Assembly (NCBI GenBank): GCA_036267135.1
Contig: DATAWQ010000106.1
Span: 1 to 64,000, forward strand
Length of the DNA stretch: 64,000 bases
Reading direction: 5' to 3'
DNA from: PALSA-505 sp036267135
GTDB taxonomy: Bacteria > Actinomycetota > Actinomycetes > Streptosporangiales > Streptosporangiaceae
The notes beneath the pieces are model-generated. The model was not told where the DNA came from. It did no database searches and worked only from the letters and a program-made list of their open reading frames with translations. Below, one piece after another: positions 13,779 through 22,212 of the stretch (the first letter of the stretch is position 1; every line of letters starts with the position of its first letter). Made by a program: the position numbers and the translations under genes.

Positions 13779-15020
13779 GTGAGCGACGATCCGGGACGCA
13801 TGCAGGCCCCGGCCAGAACGCCCTACGGGACGGCCGGGCCGGTAGGCCCGCTGCTCATGTTGCGCTGGCGCTGGCTGGCGCCGGTCATCACCGTCCTGGT
13901 CGTGGGCGTGACCGACCTGGAGCATCGCCACCAGGCCTCGGTCATCCTCGCCATCTGGCTGTTCATGGCCAGCGGGGTGGCGGCGCAGTTCACCAAGGAC
14001 CAGGCCGAAGCGGCGCTCCGCGACCGGATCTTCCTGCGCAGCCCGCTGGCGTGGGCGCACGTCGTCTTCCTGCTCGGGCTGTTCGGCACCGCGGCGGCGC
14101 TGGCCTTCCTGCAGACCGGCGCCACCGGCCCGGTCGGACTGTTCCTCTCCGTCATGCTGACGTACCGGCTGCTGCCGCTGCCCCCCACCGCGGCCCTGGC
14201 CCTGGCCGCGGCCTGCGTGGTCGGGCTGAGCCAGGCGCGCGGTAAAGGGACGGCGCTGAACGGCGCGCTGTCGGGCTTCCTGTTCGCCGGCGCCTTCGCC
14301 ATCGTCACCCTGATCATCTCGGTCCGGATGGGCCACGAGCAGGCCGAGCGAATGGAGCAGCGGGCCGTCGCCCTGGCCGAGCGGCAACGGCTGGCCCGCG
14401 AGATGCACGACGTGCTCGCGCACTCGCTGTCCGGGCTGATGCTCCAGCTCGAAGGCGCCCGCATGCTGGCCAACGAGAACCCGGCCGACCCCCGGCTGCC
14501 GGAGATCATCGAGCGCGCCCACCACCTCGGCAAGAGCGGCCTGGCTGAGGCCAGGCGCGCCATCGGCCTGCTGCGCGACGACGATCTGCCAGGACCCGAG
14601 CAGCTCGGCCCGCTGGTCGATCAGTTCCAGCGCGACAGCGGCATCCCGTGCGAGCTCGCCGTCTGCGGCCCAGCGCACGAGCTGGACTCCGAAGCCAGGC
14701 TGGCCGTCTACCGGGTCGCCCAGGAGGCGCTGACCAACGTGCGCAAGCACGCCCACCCGCAGCGGGTCGACGTCAGGCTGGTCTACGCCGCCGACCGCAC
14801 CTGTCTCACCGTGGAGGACTTCGGTGCGAACGGCGCCCAGCCGACCGGCGGCCGTCCCGCGGACCACGCCCCGTCCCCCCTCACGAACAGTGCCGTCAAA
14901 GACAGTGGCGGCGGCTACGGGTTGACCGGCATGCGCGAACGGGCCGAACTGCTCGGCGGGTCGCTCACCGCCGCCCCCACCGGCACCGGATTCCGAGTCG
15001 AATTGCAGGTACCAGCATGA
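13779..15020 (+). CDS. Sensor histidine kinase (HisKA_3/NarL-type partner)
   Basis: 413 residues. The N-terminal third has about five membrane helices with little extracytoplasmic sequence, as in DesK/LiaS-like intramembrane sensors. The HisKA_3 H-box is LAREMHDVLAHSLSGL, with phosphorylatable His. The ATPase domain shows the N-box ALTNVRKHAHP and G-box GYGLTGMRERAELLGG. It signals to the response regulator encoded by the next gene (ATGA overlap). It diverges from the ABC exporter operon, which suggests the pair controls that exporter. The GTG at 13779 has TACAGT placed so that the message would be leaderless. Confidence 0.9.
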   Translation: MSDDPGRMQAPARTPYGTAGPVGPLLMLRWRWLAPVITVLVVGVTDLEHRHQASVILAIWLFMASGVAAQFTKDQAEAALRDRIFLRSPLAWAHVVFLLGLFGTAAALAFLQTGATGPVGLFLSVMLTYRLLPLPPTAALALAAACVVGLSQARGKGTALNGALSGFLFAGAFAIVTLIISVRMGHEQAERMEQRAVALAERQRLAREMHDVLAHSLSGLMLQLEGARMLANENPADPRLPEIIERAHHLGKSGLAEARRAIGLLRDDDLPGPEQLGPLVDQFQRDSGIPCELAVCGPAHELDSEARLAVYRVAQEALTNVRKHAHPQRVDVRLVYAADRTCLTVEDFGANGAQPTGGRPADHAPSPLTNSAVKDSGGGYGLTGMRERAELLGGSLTAAPTGTGFRVELQVPA

Positions 15021-15742
15021 GCGAGCCGACGGCGAGCGAATCACCAGCACCGAGCGAGCCAGTAGCCGCCCCCATCCGGGTCCTGACCGCCGACGACCAG
15101 CGCGTGGTCCGCGAGGGCCTGACCATGGTCCTCGGCCTGCTGCCCGGGATCGAGGTGGTGGGCGCCGCGGCCGACGGCGACGAAGCCGTCGCCCTGGCCC
15201 GCGACCTGGCGCCCGACGTCGTCCTCATGGACCTGCGCATGCCGCGCTGCGACGGCGTCGAGGCCACCAGGCAGCTTCGCGAGCAGGCGCCCCAGGTCAA
15301 GGTCATCGTGCTCACCACCTACGCCGATGACCGGTCCGTGCTGGAAGCGCTCCGGGCCGGCGCCCGCGGCTACCTGACCAAGGACGCGGGAGCCGAGGAG
15401 ATCCGCCGCGCCATCGAGCAGGTGCTCGACGACCAGGCCGCGATCGACCCGGCCGTGCAGCATCACCTGGTCGACGCGATCGCCTCCGGCCCGGCCGCCC
15501 GCGCCAAGCCCGCCGTCACCCGGCTGCCCGACGGCCTCACCCCGCGCGAGGCCGAGGTGCTCGCGCTCATCGCCGAAGGCCTGTCCAACACCGAGATCGC
15601 CGGCCGCCTCGTGGTCAGCGAGGCCACCGTGAAGAGTCACATCAACCACTTGCTCACCAAGATCCAGGCCCGCGACCGCGCCCAGGCCGTCAGCTACGCC
15701 TACTCCCGCGGTCTCGTCTCGCCCCCGTCTGCGCCGGGCTGA
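15017..15742 (+). CDS. NarL/LuxR-family response regulator
   Basis: 241 residues. The receiver domain starts IRVLTADDQRVVREGL, has the phospho-acceptor Asp in DVVLMDLRMP, the conserved Thr in VIVLTTYADD and Lys in GYLTKDAG. A LuxR-type HTH follows (LTPREAEVLALIAEGLSNTE, EATVKSHINHLLTKIQ). A 20-residue Pro/Ser/Glu-rich N-terminal leader precedes the receiver. It overlaps the kinase stop by 4 bp and forms a two-component pair with it. Confidence 0.94.
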   Translation: MSEPTASESPAPSEPVAAPIRVLTADDQRVVREGLTMVLGLLPGIEVVGAAADGDEAVALARDLAPDVVLMDLRMPRCDGVEATRQLREQAPQVKVIVLTTYADDRSVLEALRAGARGYLTKDAGAEEIRRAIEQVLDDQAAIDPAVQHHLVDAIASGPAARAKPAVTRLPDGLTPREAEVLALIAEGLSNTEIAGRLVVSEATVKSHINHLLTKIQARDRAQAVSYAYSRGLVSPPSAPG

Positions 15743-15839
15743 GGCACTAACGCCATTCGTAATGTATGGGTTCGACCCACCCCTTCACGCACGCTGACGT
15801 TCGCCGCCCGCACGGACGCTGACGTCGCCGCCCGCGCAA
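15743..15839. other. Intergenic, convergent gene ends
   Basis: Ninety-seven bases between convergent genes contain a short imperfect direct repeat (CGCACGCTGACGTTCGCCGC, then CGGACGCTGACGTCGCCGC). No terminator with a T-tract or other gene is seen. Confidence 0.4.
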
Positions 15840-17273
15840 TCAGTCCCGGCAGGCCTGGGTCCGGCCGCGGCGCAGCCACTGGCCCTGGCCGGGGCGGGCC
15901 AGGCTAAGGCCCTCGGCCAGCACGACCTGGCCGCGGCGGACCACGAACCTAGGCCAGCCCCGCACGGTCCACCCGTCGTACACCGAGTACCGGGCCCGCG
16001 ACTGCATGGCCGTCCCGTCGATCACCCGGGTCAGCTTCGGGTCCCACAGCGCCAGGTCGGCGTCCGAACCGACCGCGATCACGCCCTTGCGCGGGTAGAG
16101 CCCGAACAGCTTCGCCGCGTTGGCCGAGGTCAGCTCGACGAACCGGGTCAGTGAGATCCGCCCGGCCGCCACGCCCTCGCTGTACAGCATGGGCATCAGC
16201 GTCTCCAGGTCGGCCACGCCTTGCCGGGCCGTCACCACGTCCAGCGCGGGGTCCAGCTTGGTCGCCAGCGTCCAGGCCGCGTGGTCGCTGCACAGCGTGT
16301 CCACGTCGCCGTTGGCCATCCCGGCCCACAGCGCGTCCTTGTCCGCGGGCTCGCGCAGCGGCGGCGCGCCCACGTACTTGCCCGCGTCGGGTTCGGCGAA
16401 CCGCTCGCTGGTCAGGTGCAGGTACAGCGGCCTGGTCTCGACGTAGACCGGCAGGCCGTCCGCCCGCGCCGCCCGGCACCGGTCCAGGGCGGCCGCGCTG
16501 GACAGGTGCACGATGTACACCGGGGAGCCGGTGTCCCGGGCCAGCGCGATGGCCTGGTCCACCGCCTCGGTCTCCGCCCGCAGCGGTCTCGCCTCGGGGA
16601 AGTGGCTGACCGCGCCGTGGCCCGCGTCGATGAGCTCCTGGCCGGTCCGCTTCAGGATGCCGGCGTCCTCGCAGTGCAGCAGCGTCAGCGACCCGGCCTG
16701 CCCGGCCGCCGTGATCGCCTCGGCCAGCCCCGGCGTCCCGGCGGCGGAGTCCGGGTGTGACAGGAACACCTTGACCGTGTTGTGCCCCTCGGTGGCCAGC
16801 TTGCCGACTTCCTCAACGGCCGCCTCACCCAGGTCCGCCAGCACGGGGTGCAGCAGGAAGTCCGCCGCCGCCTCGGTGCTCGCGCTCTCCAGTTCCCGGG
16901 TCAGCGCCGTGCTCATCGACTCGCCGGGCAGCCCGAACGTCATGTTCCCGACGGTGGTGATCCCTCCGGCGAAGGCCGCCAGCGAACCGGTCCAGAAGTC
17001 GTCCACCCACACCGGCTCGTCCGGGTATGCGACCGCGATCGCCTCGCGCACCGCCGCACACACCAGGTGCACATGGGCGTCGATACCCCCGGGCAGAACC
17101 AGCAGGCCCCGGGCGTCGATCTCGTCCCGGCCGGCCATCGGGCCGCCGATCTGGGCTATCCGCCCGTCCCGGATCCCGGCGTCCGCAACCTCCTGCTGCC
17201 CGGCCGCCCCCGGCCGGGCCGGACCCACCACCGCGCCGCCCCGGACCACCAGATCGAACCCTGCTGCCGCCAC
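15840..17273 (-). CDS. Dihydropyrimidinase/hydantoinase-like cyclic amidohydrolase
   Basis: 477 residues of the amidohydrolase TIM-barrel superfamily, D-hydantoinase/dihydropyrimidinase/allantoinase group. Metal-site motifs are visible: GGIDAHVHL, a carboxylated-lysine candidate in NTVKVFLS, LLHCED, YIVHLSS and the aspartate in DTLCSDHA. It probably opens a cyclic amide (hydantoin, dihydropyrimidine or allantoin) in the cytoplasm. Neighbouring genes do not identify a pathway (no carbamoylase or transporter nearby), so the substrate is open. ATG at 17273 fits the family start (FDLVVRGGAVV). Confidence 0.88.
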   Translation of the reverse strand: MAAAGFDLVVRGGAVVGPARPGAAGQQEVADAGIRDGRIAQIGGPMAGRDEIDARGLLVLPGGIDAHVHLVCAAVREAIAVAYPDEPVWVDDFWTGSLAAFAGGITTVGNMTFGLPGESMSTALTRELESASTEAAADFLLHPVLADLGEAAVEEVGKLATEGHNTVKVFLSHPDSAAGTPGLAEAITAAGQAGSLTLLHCEDAGILKRTGQELIDAGHGAVSHFPEARPLRAETEAVDQAIALARDTGSPVYIVHLSSAAALDRCRAARADGLPVYVETRPLYLHLTSERFAEPDAGKYVGAPPLREPADKDALWAGMANGDVDTLCSDHAAWTLATKLDPALDVVTARQGVADLETLMPMLYSEGVAAGRISLTRFVELTSANAAKLFGLYPRKGVIAVGSDADLALWDPKLTRVIDGTAMQSRARYSVYDGWTVRGWPRFVVRRGQVVLAEGLSLARPGQGQWLRRGRTQACRD

Positions 17274-17364
17274 CCGAACATCCTGACACGAACACGAACG
17301 TTTGCCTGCTTGGTTTGTCGGTGCCCACGCGTAACGTGCCTGATATCAGGGGGGAGCGTTCACC

Positions 17365-18258
17365 ATGACCACGTTCACCATCAGGCCCGACGCGGCGTTC
17401 TCGCTGGATGCGGCGGCCAGCTTCGACTTCGGCCCGAACGCCGGCCGGCCCCAGCCGGATGGCGGCCAGATGCGGCTCGCCTTCGTCACCGACGACCTGG
17501 CCCATCAGGTGGGCGTCCATCTGACCCAGCCCACCCCCGGCGCCGTGCACGCGTCCGTCACCGGCGACTCGGACGTGGACATCGACGCGGTCAAGCGCCA
17601 GGTGGCCCGGATCCTGTCCCTGGACCACTCCGGGGCCGAGTGGCTGGCGGTGGGCCAGCGTGACCCGGTCGTCGGCGGCCTGCAAGCCGCGCTCCCTGGC
17701 CTGCGCCCCGTCCTGTTCCACTCGCCCTACGAGGCCGCTACCTGGTCGATCATCTCGACCCGGCGGCACCACACCCAGGCCGCCGCCATCCGCACCCGGC
17801 TGGCCCAGACGGAGGGCCGTGTCTTCGAGGTCGGCGGTCAGGCCACCGCCGCCTTCCCGACCCCGGACCAGTTGCTGGCCGTCGACGGCTTCCCCGGCCT
17901 GGACCCGGTGCGGATCGACCGGCTGCACGCGATCGCCCGGACCGCACTCGACGGCTTGCTCGACCCGGGACGGCTGGCGGCGCTCGACGCCGAGGAGGCG
18001 CTGACTCAGGTGCAGCAACTGTCCGGCATCGGGCCCACCTACGGCACGCTGATCGTCATGCGCGCCACCGGGGTCACCGACATGATGACCTACAACGAGC
18101 CCCGGCTGCCGACCTACGCCGCCCGCTTCTACCGCACCGGCCCCGACCCCATGTCGCGCGCCGAACTGGAAGCCGTCGCCGACAAGTGGCGCCCCTACCG
18201 CACCTGGACCGCCGTGCTCCTGCGCGTGGCCGGCGACCGCGGCGTGAACGTCAGCTAG
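17365..18258 (+). CDS. AlkA-like HhH-GPD DNA glycosylase homologue with altered active site
   Basis: 297 residues resembling DNA-3-methyladenine glycosylase II: an N-terminal AlkA-like domain, then ATWSIISTRRHHTQAAAIRT and the helix-hairpin-helix LSGIGPTYGTLIVMRATGV. In intact enzymes the hairpin is GIGPWTA and the catalytic Asp follows in a PxxDL-type loop. Here the hairpin is GIGPTYG and the loop reads DMMTYNEPRLP, with Glu or Asn where Asp is expected. The protein may be inactive or have changed chemistry. A GGGGAG SD precedes the ATG. Contrast the complete AlkA domain encoded at 41203-42672. Confidence 0.8.
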   Translation: MTTFTIRPDAAFSLDAAASFDFGPNAGRPQPDGGQMRLAFVTDDLAHQVGVHLTQPTPGAVHASVTGDSDVDIDAVKRQVARILSLDHSGAEWLAVGQRDPVVGGLQAALPGLRPVLFHSPYEAATWSIISTRRHHTQAAAIRTRLAQTEGRVFEVGGQATAAFPTPDQLLAVDGFPGLDPVRIDRLHAIARTALDGLLDPGRLAALDAEEALTQVQQLSGIGPTYGTLIVMRATGVTDMMTYNEPRLPTYAARFYRTGPDPMSRAELEAVADKWRPYRTWTAVLLRVAGDRGVNVS

Positions 18259-18284
18259 CCCAGTGGTCATTAACTCAGTGGTCG

Positions 18285-19175
18285 TCAGGCGCCCAGGACG
18301 GTCAGGTCGAGGCGGGCCAGCCGGTCGGGGTCGGCGAGCGTGTCGATTTCCACGATCTTGCCGCGCGAGACGGTGAATCCAAGCACCGCGGCCGGCCGCC
18401 CACCCACGGTGATGACCACACCGGCGGCGCCGTTCACCAGGGCCGGGCGGATCAGCGAGGTGGGCTGGTAGAACCTGAGCGCCCGGCCGGCCACAGCCGC
18501 CGCCCCGTGGGCCACCACGGAGGCTTCCGGACGGGCCGTCCCGCCGTCCGACCGCAGCACGACATCTGGATCGAGGACGGCGACGAGCCCGTCGAAGTCA
18601 CCGTGCCGCGCCGCCGCGAAGAAGGCGTCGACCACCTCCCGCTGGCGCCCGACATCGGGGTCAGGGGAGGGCACCTCGGCGCCCCGCACCCGGCGCCTGG
18701 CCCGGCTGGCGAGCTGCCGCGCCGTGGCCGGGGGGCGTCCCACCAGAGGCCCGATCTCGTCGAACGGCAGGCCGAACATGTCATGCAGGACGAAGGCCAG
18801 CCGCTCGGCCGGGCTCAGCGTGTCCAGCACCACGTGCAGAGCCAGCCCGACCGAGTCGGCCAGCAACGCCTCGTCCTCGGGCGTCGTCGCGCCGTCGGCG
18901 CGGCTGATCACCGGGTCGGGCACGTGCACATCCAACGGCTCTTCACGCCGCGCTTTGCGTGAGCGCAGCATGTTCAGGCAGATCCGGGCGGTGACGGTGG
19001 TCAGCCAGGCGCCGAGGTTGCCGACGTCGCTGGTGTCGGCCCGGTTCATCCGCAGCCAGGTCTCCTGGACGGCGTCCTCGGCTTCGGCCAGCGAGCCGAG
19101 CATCCGGTAGGCCACCGCCCGCAGCCGGGTCCGGTTCTCCTCGAAGCCTTCCAGCAGGAAATCTGGCTCGGTCAT
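18285..19175 (-). CDS. ECF sigma factor with SnoaL-like C-terminal extension (SigJ/ECF41 type)
   Basis: 296 residues. Sigma region 2 (RLRAVAYRMLGSLAEAEDAV, QETWLRMN) and region 4 (LSPAERLAFVLHDMFGLPFD, TARQLASRARRRV) are followed by a roughly 110-residue SnoaL/NTF2-like domain (VVDAFFAAARHGDFDGLVAV) ending near DPDRLARLDL. In such sigma factors the extension replaces an anti-sigma factor and tunes activity. The divergent neighbour encodes an AhpD/CMD-like protein, the association known for the ECF41 group. A TGTCACA-N16-TGTC element upstream suggests autoregulation. The inducing signal is unknown. Confidence 0.9.
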   Translation of the reverse strand: MTEPDFLLEGFEENRTRLRAVAYRMLGSLAEAEDAVQETWLRMNRADTSDVGNLGAWLTTVTARICLNMLRSRKARREEPLDVHVPDPVISRADGATTPEDEALLADSVGLALHVVLDTLSPAERLAFVLHDMFGLPFDEIGPLVGRPPATARQLASRARRRVRGAEVPSPDPDVGRQREVVDAFFAAARHGDFDGLVAVLDPDVVLRSDGGTARPEASVVAHGAAAVAGRALRFYQPTSLIRPALVNGAAGVVITVGGRPAAVLGFTVSRGKIVEIDTLADPDRLARLDLTVLGA

Positions 19176-19211
19176 CGGTCACGTTCCTTCGTATTGATGT
19201 GTCGTCTTGGT

Positions 19212-19238
19212 GACACCTCAATCAAGGTCGATGTGACA
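19212..19238 (-). promoter_or_regulatory. Candidate ECF promoter of the sigma factor gene
   Basis: On the minus strand TGTCACA (plus 19232-19238) is followed after 16 bp by TGTC (19212-19215). This is close to the TGTCACA-N16/17-CGTC promoter described for ECF41 sigma factors. It points at the sigma gene; no equally good copy was found pointing at the CMD gene. Confidence 0.5.
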
Positions 19239-19251
19239 AGGAGACACCATC

Positions 19252-19707
19252 ATGCAAGCACGCATGGCTAACCCGGCCCTGAGCCTTCCTGGCGCGTTCG
19301 ACGCCCTGCAGGCGCTGGCCAAGTCCGCGGACACCGGCGGCGGCATCTCGCACACCCTGGCCGAGCTGGTCCACCTGCGGGCCAGCCAGATCAACGGCTG
19401 CAGTGTCTGCGTTCACATGCACTCGCGTGCGCTCAAGAAAGCGGGCGAGAGCGACGACCGGATCTGGTCCGTCGCGGCCTGGCGGGACGCGCCGTTCTTC
19501 ACCGAGGCCGAGCGCGCCGCGCTGGCGCTGACCGAGGCCGTCACCCGGCTCAGCGACCGCGAGGACCCGGTTCCCGACGAGATCTACGAGACGGCCGCCA
19601 AGCACTTTGACGAGCAGGCCCTCGCCTCCCTGATAATGCACATCGCGATGATCAACACGTGGAACCGGGTGAACGCCGCCACCCGGCAGGTGGCGGGCAA
19701 GTGGTGA
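19252..19707 (+). CDS. Carboxymuconolactone decarboxylase/AhpD-like protein
   Basis: 151 residues with the AhpD core: the CxxC pair in INGCSVCVHMHSRALKKAG plus the downstream helix with His. AhpD-like proteins use this Cys pair in alkylhydroperoxide reduction, whereas true gamma-carboxymuconolactone decarboxylases lack it, so a thiol peroxidase or disulfide role is more likely. AAGGAG precedes the ATG. It is divergent from the ECF sigma factor gene and is the likely target of that factor. Its stop is 3 bp from the stop of the convergent enoyl-CoA hydratase gene. Confidence 0.9.
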   Translation: MQARMANPALSLPGAFDALQALAKSADTGGGISHTLAELVHLRASQINGCSVCVHMHSRALKKAGESDDRIWSVAAWRDAPFFTEAERAALALTEAVTRLSDREDPVPDEIYETAAKHFDEQALASLIMHIAMINTWNRVNAATRQVAGKW

Positions 19708-19710
19708 CGA

Positions 19711-20523
19711 TCACGCGCCGGTGAAGCGGGGCGGGCGCTTCTCCACGAAGGAGACGGCGCCTTCGGCGAAGTCGTGGGAGCCGGCCATTTCCTGCTGGAC
19801 GCCGGCCTCGAACTCGAGTTGCTCGTCCATCTGGCGGAAGAGCCAGTGGTTGAGCTGGCGCTTGGTGCCGGCGTAGGACAGGGTCGGCCCCTCGGCCAGG
19901 CGCGCGGCCAGCGCGTCGGCCGCGGTGCCGAGTTCGGCGTCCGGCCAGACCTGGTTGATCAACCCCCAGTCCAGCGCCTGGCCCGCCGTGACCCGCTCGC
20001 CCAGCAGCGCCATCTGCGCGGCCCGGGTGAAGCCCACCCGCGCCGGCACGAGCATCGACGAGCCACCGTCCGGCACCAGCCCGAGGTTGACGAAGGCGAG
20101 CAGGAAGTAGCTCGACTCGGCGGCCAGGATCAGGTCGCACACCAGGGCCAGGGACAGGCCGATCCCGGCGGCGGGACCGTTGACGGCGGCCACGACCGGC
20201 TTGGGCATCCGCCGGATCCCGGTGATGATCGGGTGGTAGCGCTCGGTCAGGACGCCGTAGAGATCCACCTGGCCTGCGCTGTTGAGCCGCGGCGCGTCCT
20301 TCAGGTCCGCCCCGCTGGAGAAGGCCTGCCCGGCCCCGGTGATCAGCACCGCGCGGACCTCGGGGTCGTCACCGGTGGCCGCGATCGCGTCCCGCAGGTC
20401 GTACCCGAACTGCGCGTTCCACGCGTTCATCCGCTCGGGCCGGTTGAGCTCGATCTTGGCCACGCCGCCCCGGCGGTACAGGTTGACCGTCTCGTACCCG
20501 TGCGCCAGTTCGTAGTCACCCAT
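19711..20523 (-). CDS. Enoyl-CoA hydratase/isomerase family protein
   Basis: 270 residues of the crotonase superfamily. CoA and oxyanion-hole segments are visible (RPERMNAWNAQFGYDLRDAI, GQAFSSGADLKD, KPVVAAVNGPAAGIGLSLAL). The active-site loop reads GLVPDGGSSMLVPARVG, with Asp as in PaaG-type isomerases rather than the hydratase Glu. The reaction may therefore be an isomerisation of an unsaturated acyl-CoA; this is inferred from one loop. ATG 20523 (or GTG 20526) follows a GGAGGG SD. It diverges from a TetR gene whose operator lies about 90 bp upstream. Confidence 0.88.
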   Translation of the reverse strand: MGDYELAHGYETVNLYRRGGVAKIELNRPERMNAWNAQFGYDLRDAIAATGDDPEVRAVLITGAGQAFSSGADLKDAPRLNSAGQVDLYGVLTERYHPIITGIRRMPKPVVAAVNGPAAGIGLSLALVCDLILAAESSYFLLAFVNLGLVPDGGSSMLVPARVGFTRAAQMALLGERVTAGQALDWGLINQVWPDAELGTAADALAARLAEGPTLSYAGTKRQLNHWLFRQMDEQLEFEAGVQQEMAGSHDFAEGAVSFVEKRPPRFTGA

Positions 20524-20608
20524 CACTCACACCCTCCTGCCCACATGCCGTGCCTGACCACTCACCAGCCACGCCCGCGCCCGATCATCCACCAGCCAAA
20601 CCCTAACA

Positions 20609-20632
20609 GAGTGCTACTCCGGAGTAGTACTC
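20609..20632. promoter_or_regulatory. TetR-type operator, 24-bp near-perfect palindrome
   Basis: The two halves GAGTGCTACTCC and GGAGTAGTACTC are inverted copies with a single mismatched pair. The palindrome overlaps TACTCT (20628-20633), the likely -10 of the TetR gene, and lies in the divergent region with the enoyl-CoA hydratase gene. Binding would repress the TetR gene and probably the hydratase gene. Confidence 0.8.
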
Positions 20633-20640
20633 TTGTCGTG

Positions 20641-21393
20641 ATGGCACCGACGGATACCCGCCAGCGGATACTCGACGCGGCACTCGCCTGCTTCACCGAA
20701 GACGGGTACGAGCAGACCACGATCGCGCGCATCAGACAGCGCAGCGGCACCTCCAACGGTGCGCTCTTTCACCACTTCGCCACCAAGGAGGCGATCGCGG
20801 ACGCCCTCTACGTGGCGGCGATCGCCTCGTTCCAGCAAGGCCTGTGGGAACTGCTGGCGCGCCAGCCCGACTCGCTGCGGGCCGCGGTGCGCACGGCGAT
20901 CGGTCACCAGCTCCGCTGGACGCAGGAGCATCCCGACCTGGCCCGGTTCGTCTACCTGCGCGGCCATCCCTCATCGGGCTCGGCGGGCGGGGCCGAGCTG
21001 AACCAGCTCAACCGCGAGCTGGCCGCCGCGTTCCGGCAGTGGATGGCGCCACTGGCCGAGCGCGGTGAGATCCGGCCCACTTCGATGCTGGTGATCACCG
21101 CGATCGTCGGCGGCCCGGCGCACGCGATCGCCCGGCGCTGGCTGGCGGGGCACGTGTCCGCGCCGCTGACCTCGTTCACTGACGAGCTGGCCGACGCGGC
21201 CTGGGCGGGCCTGCGCGGCACCCAGGTCCGAACCCGCCCTGCCGTCCAGCCCCCGGCCACCAACAGCCGGGTGACGATCGAACTGCTTTCCGCTGACGGC
21301 GCCGTTGTCGCCCAGGGTCAGGTCAGCGCTCCGCTCACCGAGCCGGCGAGCAGGCCCGGCCAGCGCTGTGACGACCGTTTCCGCTGGAAATAG
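20641..21393 (+). CDS. TetR-family transcriptional regulator
   Basis: 250 residues. The N-terminal HTH is canonical (DTRQRILDAALACFTEDGYE, TIARIRQRSGTSNGALFHHF, TKEAIADALY). The rest is a helical ligand-binding/dimer domain, and a C-terminal tail of about 45 residues with VTIELLSADGAVVAQGQV is an unusual addition. It starts at an ATG 7 nt after a TACTCT -10, so the message is probably leaderless. It should autorepress via 20609-20632. Ligand unknown; the divergent acyl-CoA gene suggests an acyl-CoA or fatty acid effector. Confidence 0.9.
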   Translation: MAPTDTRQRILDAALACFTEDGYEQTTIARIRQRSGTSNGALFHHFATKEAIADALYVAAIASFQQGLWELLARQPDSLRAAVRTAIGHQLRWTQEHPDLARFVYLRGHPSSGSAGGAELNQLNRELAAAFRQWMAPLAERGEIRPTSMLVITAIVGGPAHAIARRWLAGHVSAPLTSFTDELADAAWAGLRGTQVRTRPAVQPPATNSRVTIELLSADGAVVAQGQVSAPLTEPASRPGQRCDDRFRWK

Positions 21394-21537
21394 GGAATTC
21401 CCCAGCGGCCCGGTGAGGATATATGTCACCTGGTGATTCCAGGTCGGGAAACAACTTGAGCCGACTCCGCCAATAGCCACACCGCGGGCCCATGTGTCAC
21501 GCTTAGTTCCGGGGCGTACTCGGGGGAGATGGTCCGG
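21394..21537. other. Intergenic with small palindromes
   Basis: It contains GGGAATTCCC and TCACCTGGTGA. No clear terminator or gene is seen. The promoter of the following protease-like gene presumably lies here. Confidence 0.4.
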
Positions 21538-22212
21538 ATGGCAGCATCGCCATGGGCGGATGACCTGCAGCGAATCGGGGCTCTGCAGGGACGGCTGAAC
21601 GGCGAGGTGGCCTTACTCATCGGCCTGGCGGCCGCGGTCGTGGCGTTCCTGCCTGCGCTGTGGGACCTGGGCCAGCACCTCAACACGGCGGCCCACGAAG
21701 GCGGCCACGCCCTGATGGCCGTGCTGGTGGGGCACCGGGTCATGAGCGTGAAGATGCAAATGAACGGGGACGGACTCACCCTTCACCAGGGCGATTACAG
21801 TTTCCTGGTGAGTGTGGCCGGATATCTCAGCCCTGGTCTGCTGGGATTGGGCGCGGCCAAGCTGATCGCGATGGGGCATATTGTCGCCGTACTGTGGCTG
21901 TACCTCCTGGGGCTGGCCATTCTCCTGATCGTGGCCCGTGGCTGGTTCGCGCCGGTCTGGATCGTGACCGCAGGATTCCTGCTTTACCTGACCGTGCGCT
22001 ATGCGGACCTCGGTTTCCAGGTGCTCGTCGCCTACGGCATGACCTGGCTGCTGCTCATCTCCGGGTTCACCATGGTGCTCGCGCACTGGACGGGCGCCGG
22101 GGACGCTCAGAACCTCCGGGCGCACACCCACCTGTTCAAAGGTTTCTGGGCCTTCCTCTGGCTCCTCGGGTCCACACTCACGCTGATCGTCGGTACCACC
22201 CTGCTGGTGTAG
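21538..22212 (+). CDS. M50-like membrane zinc metalloprotease
   Basis: 224 residues, mostly membrane helices. The zinc motif HEGGH (in NTAAHEGGHALMAVLVGH) lies at the end of the first long helix, as in the M50B-like family (PF13398). A PDZ domain is absent and a later loop SVAGYLSPGLLGLGAAKL matches the family. The role in actinobacteria is not known; site-2-type proteases cut membrane-anchored regulators. ATG 21538 is preferred because GGGGGAG (21522-21528) is too close to the ATG at 21529. No obvious substrate gene is adjacent. Confidence 0.82.
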   Translation: MAASPWADDLQRIGALQGRLNGEVALLIGLAAAVVAFLPALWDLGQHLNTAAHEGGHALMAVLVGHRVMSVKMQMNGDGLTLHQGDYSFLVSVAGYLSPGLLGLGAAKLIAMGHIVAVLWLYLLGLAILLIVARGWFAPVWIVTAGFLLYLTVRYADLGFQVLVAYGMTWLLLISGFTMVLAHWTGAGDAQNLRAHTHLFKGFWAFLWLLGSTLTLIVGTTLLV

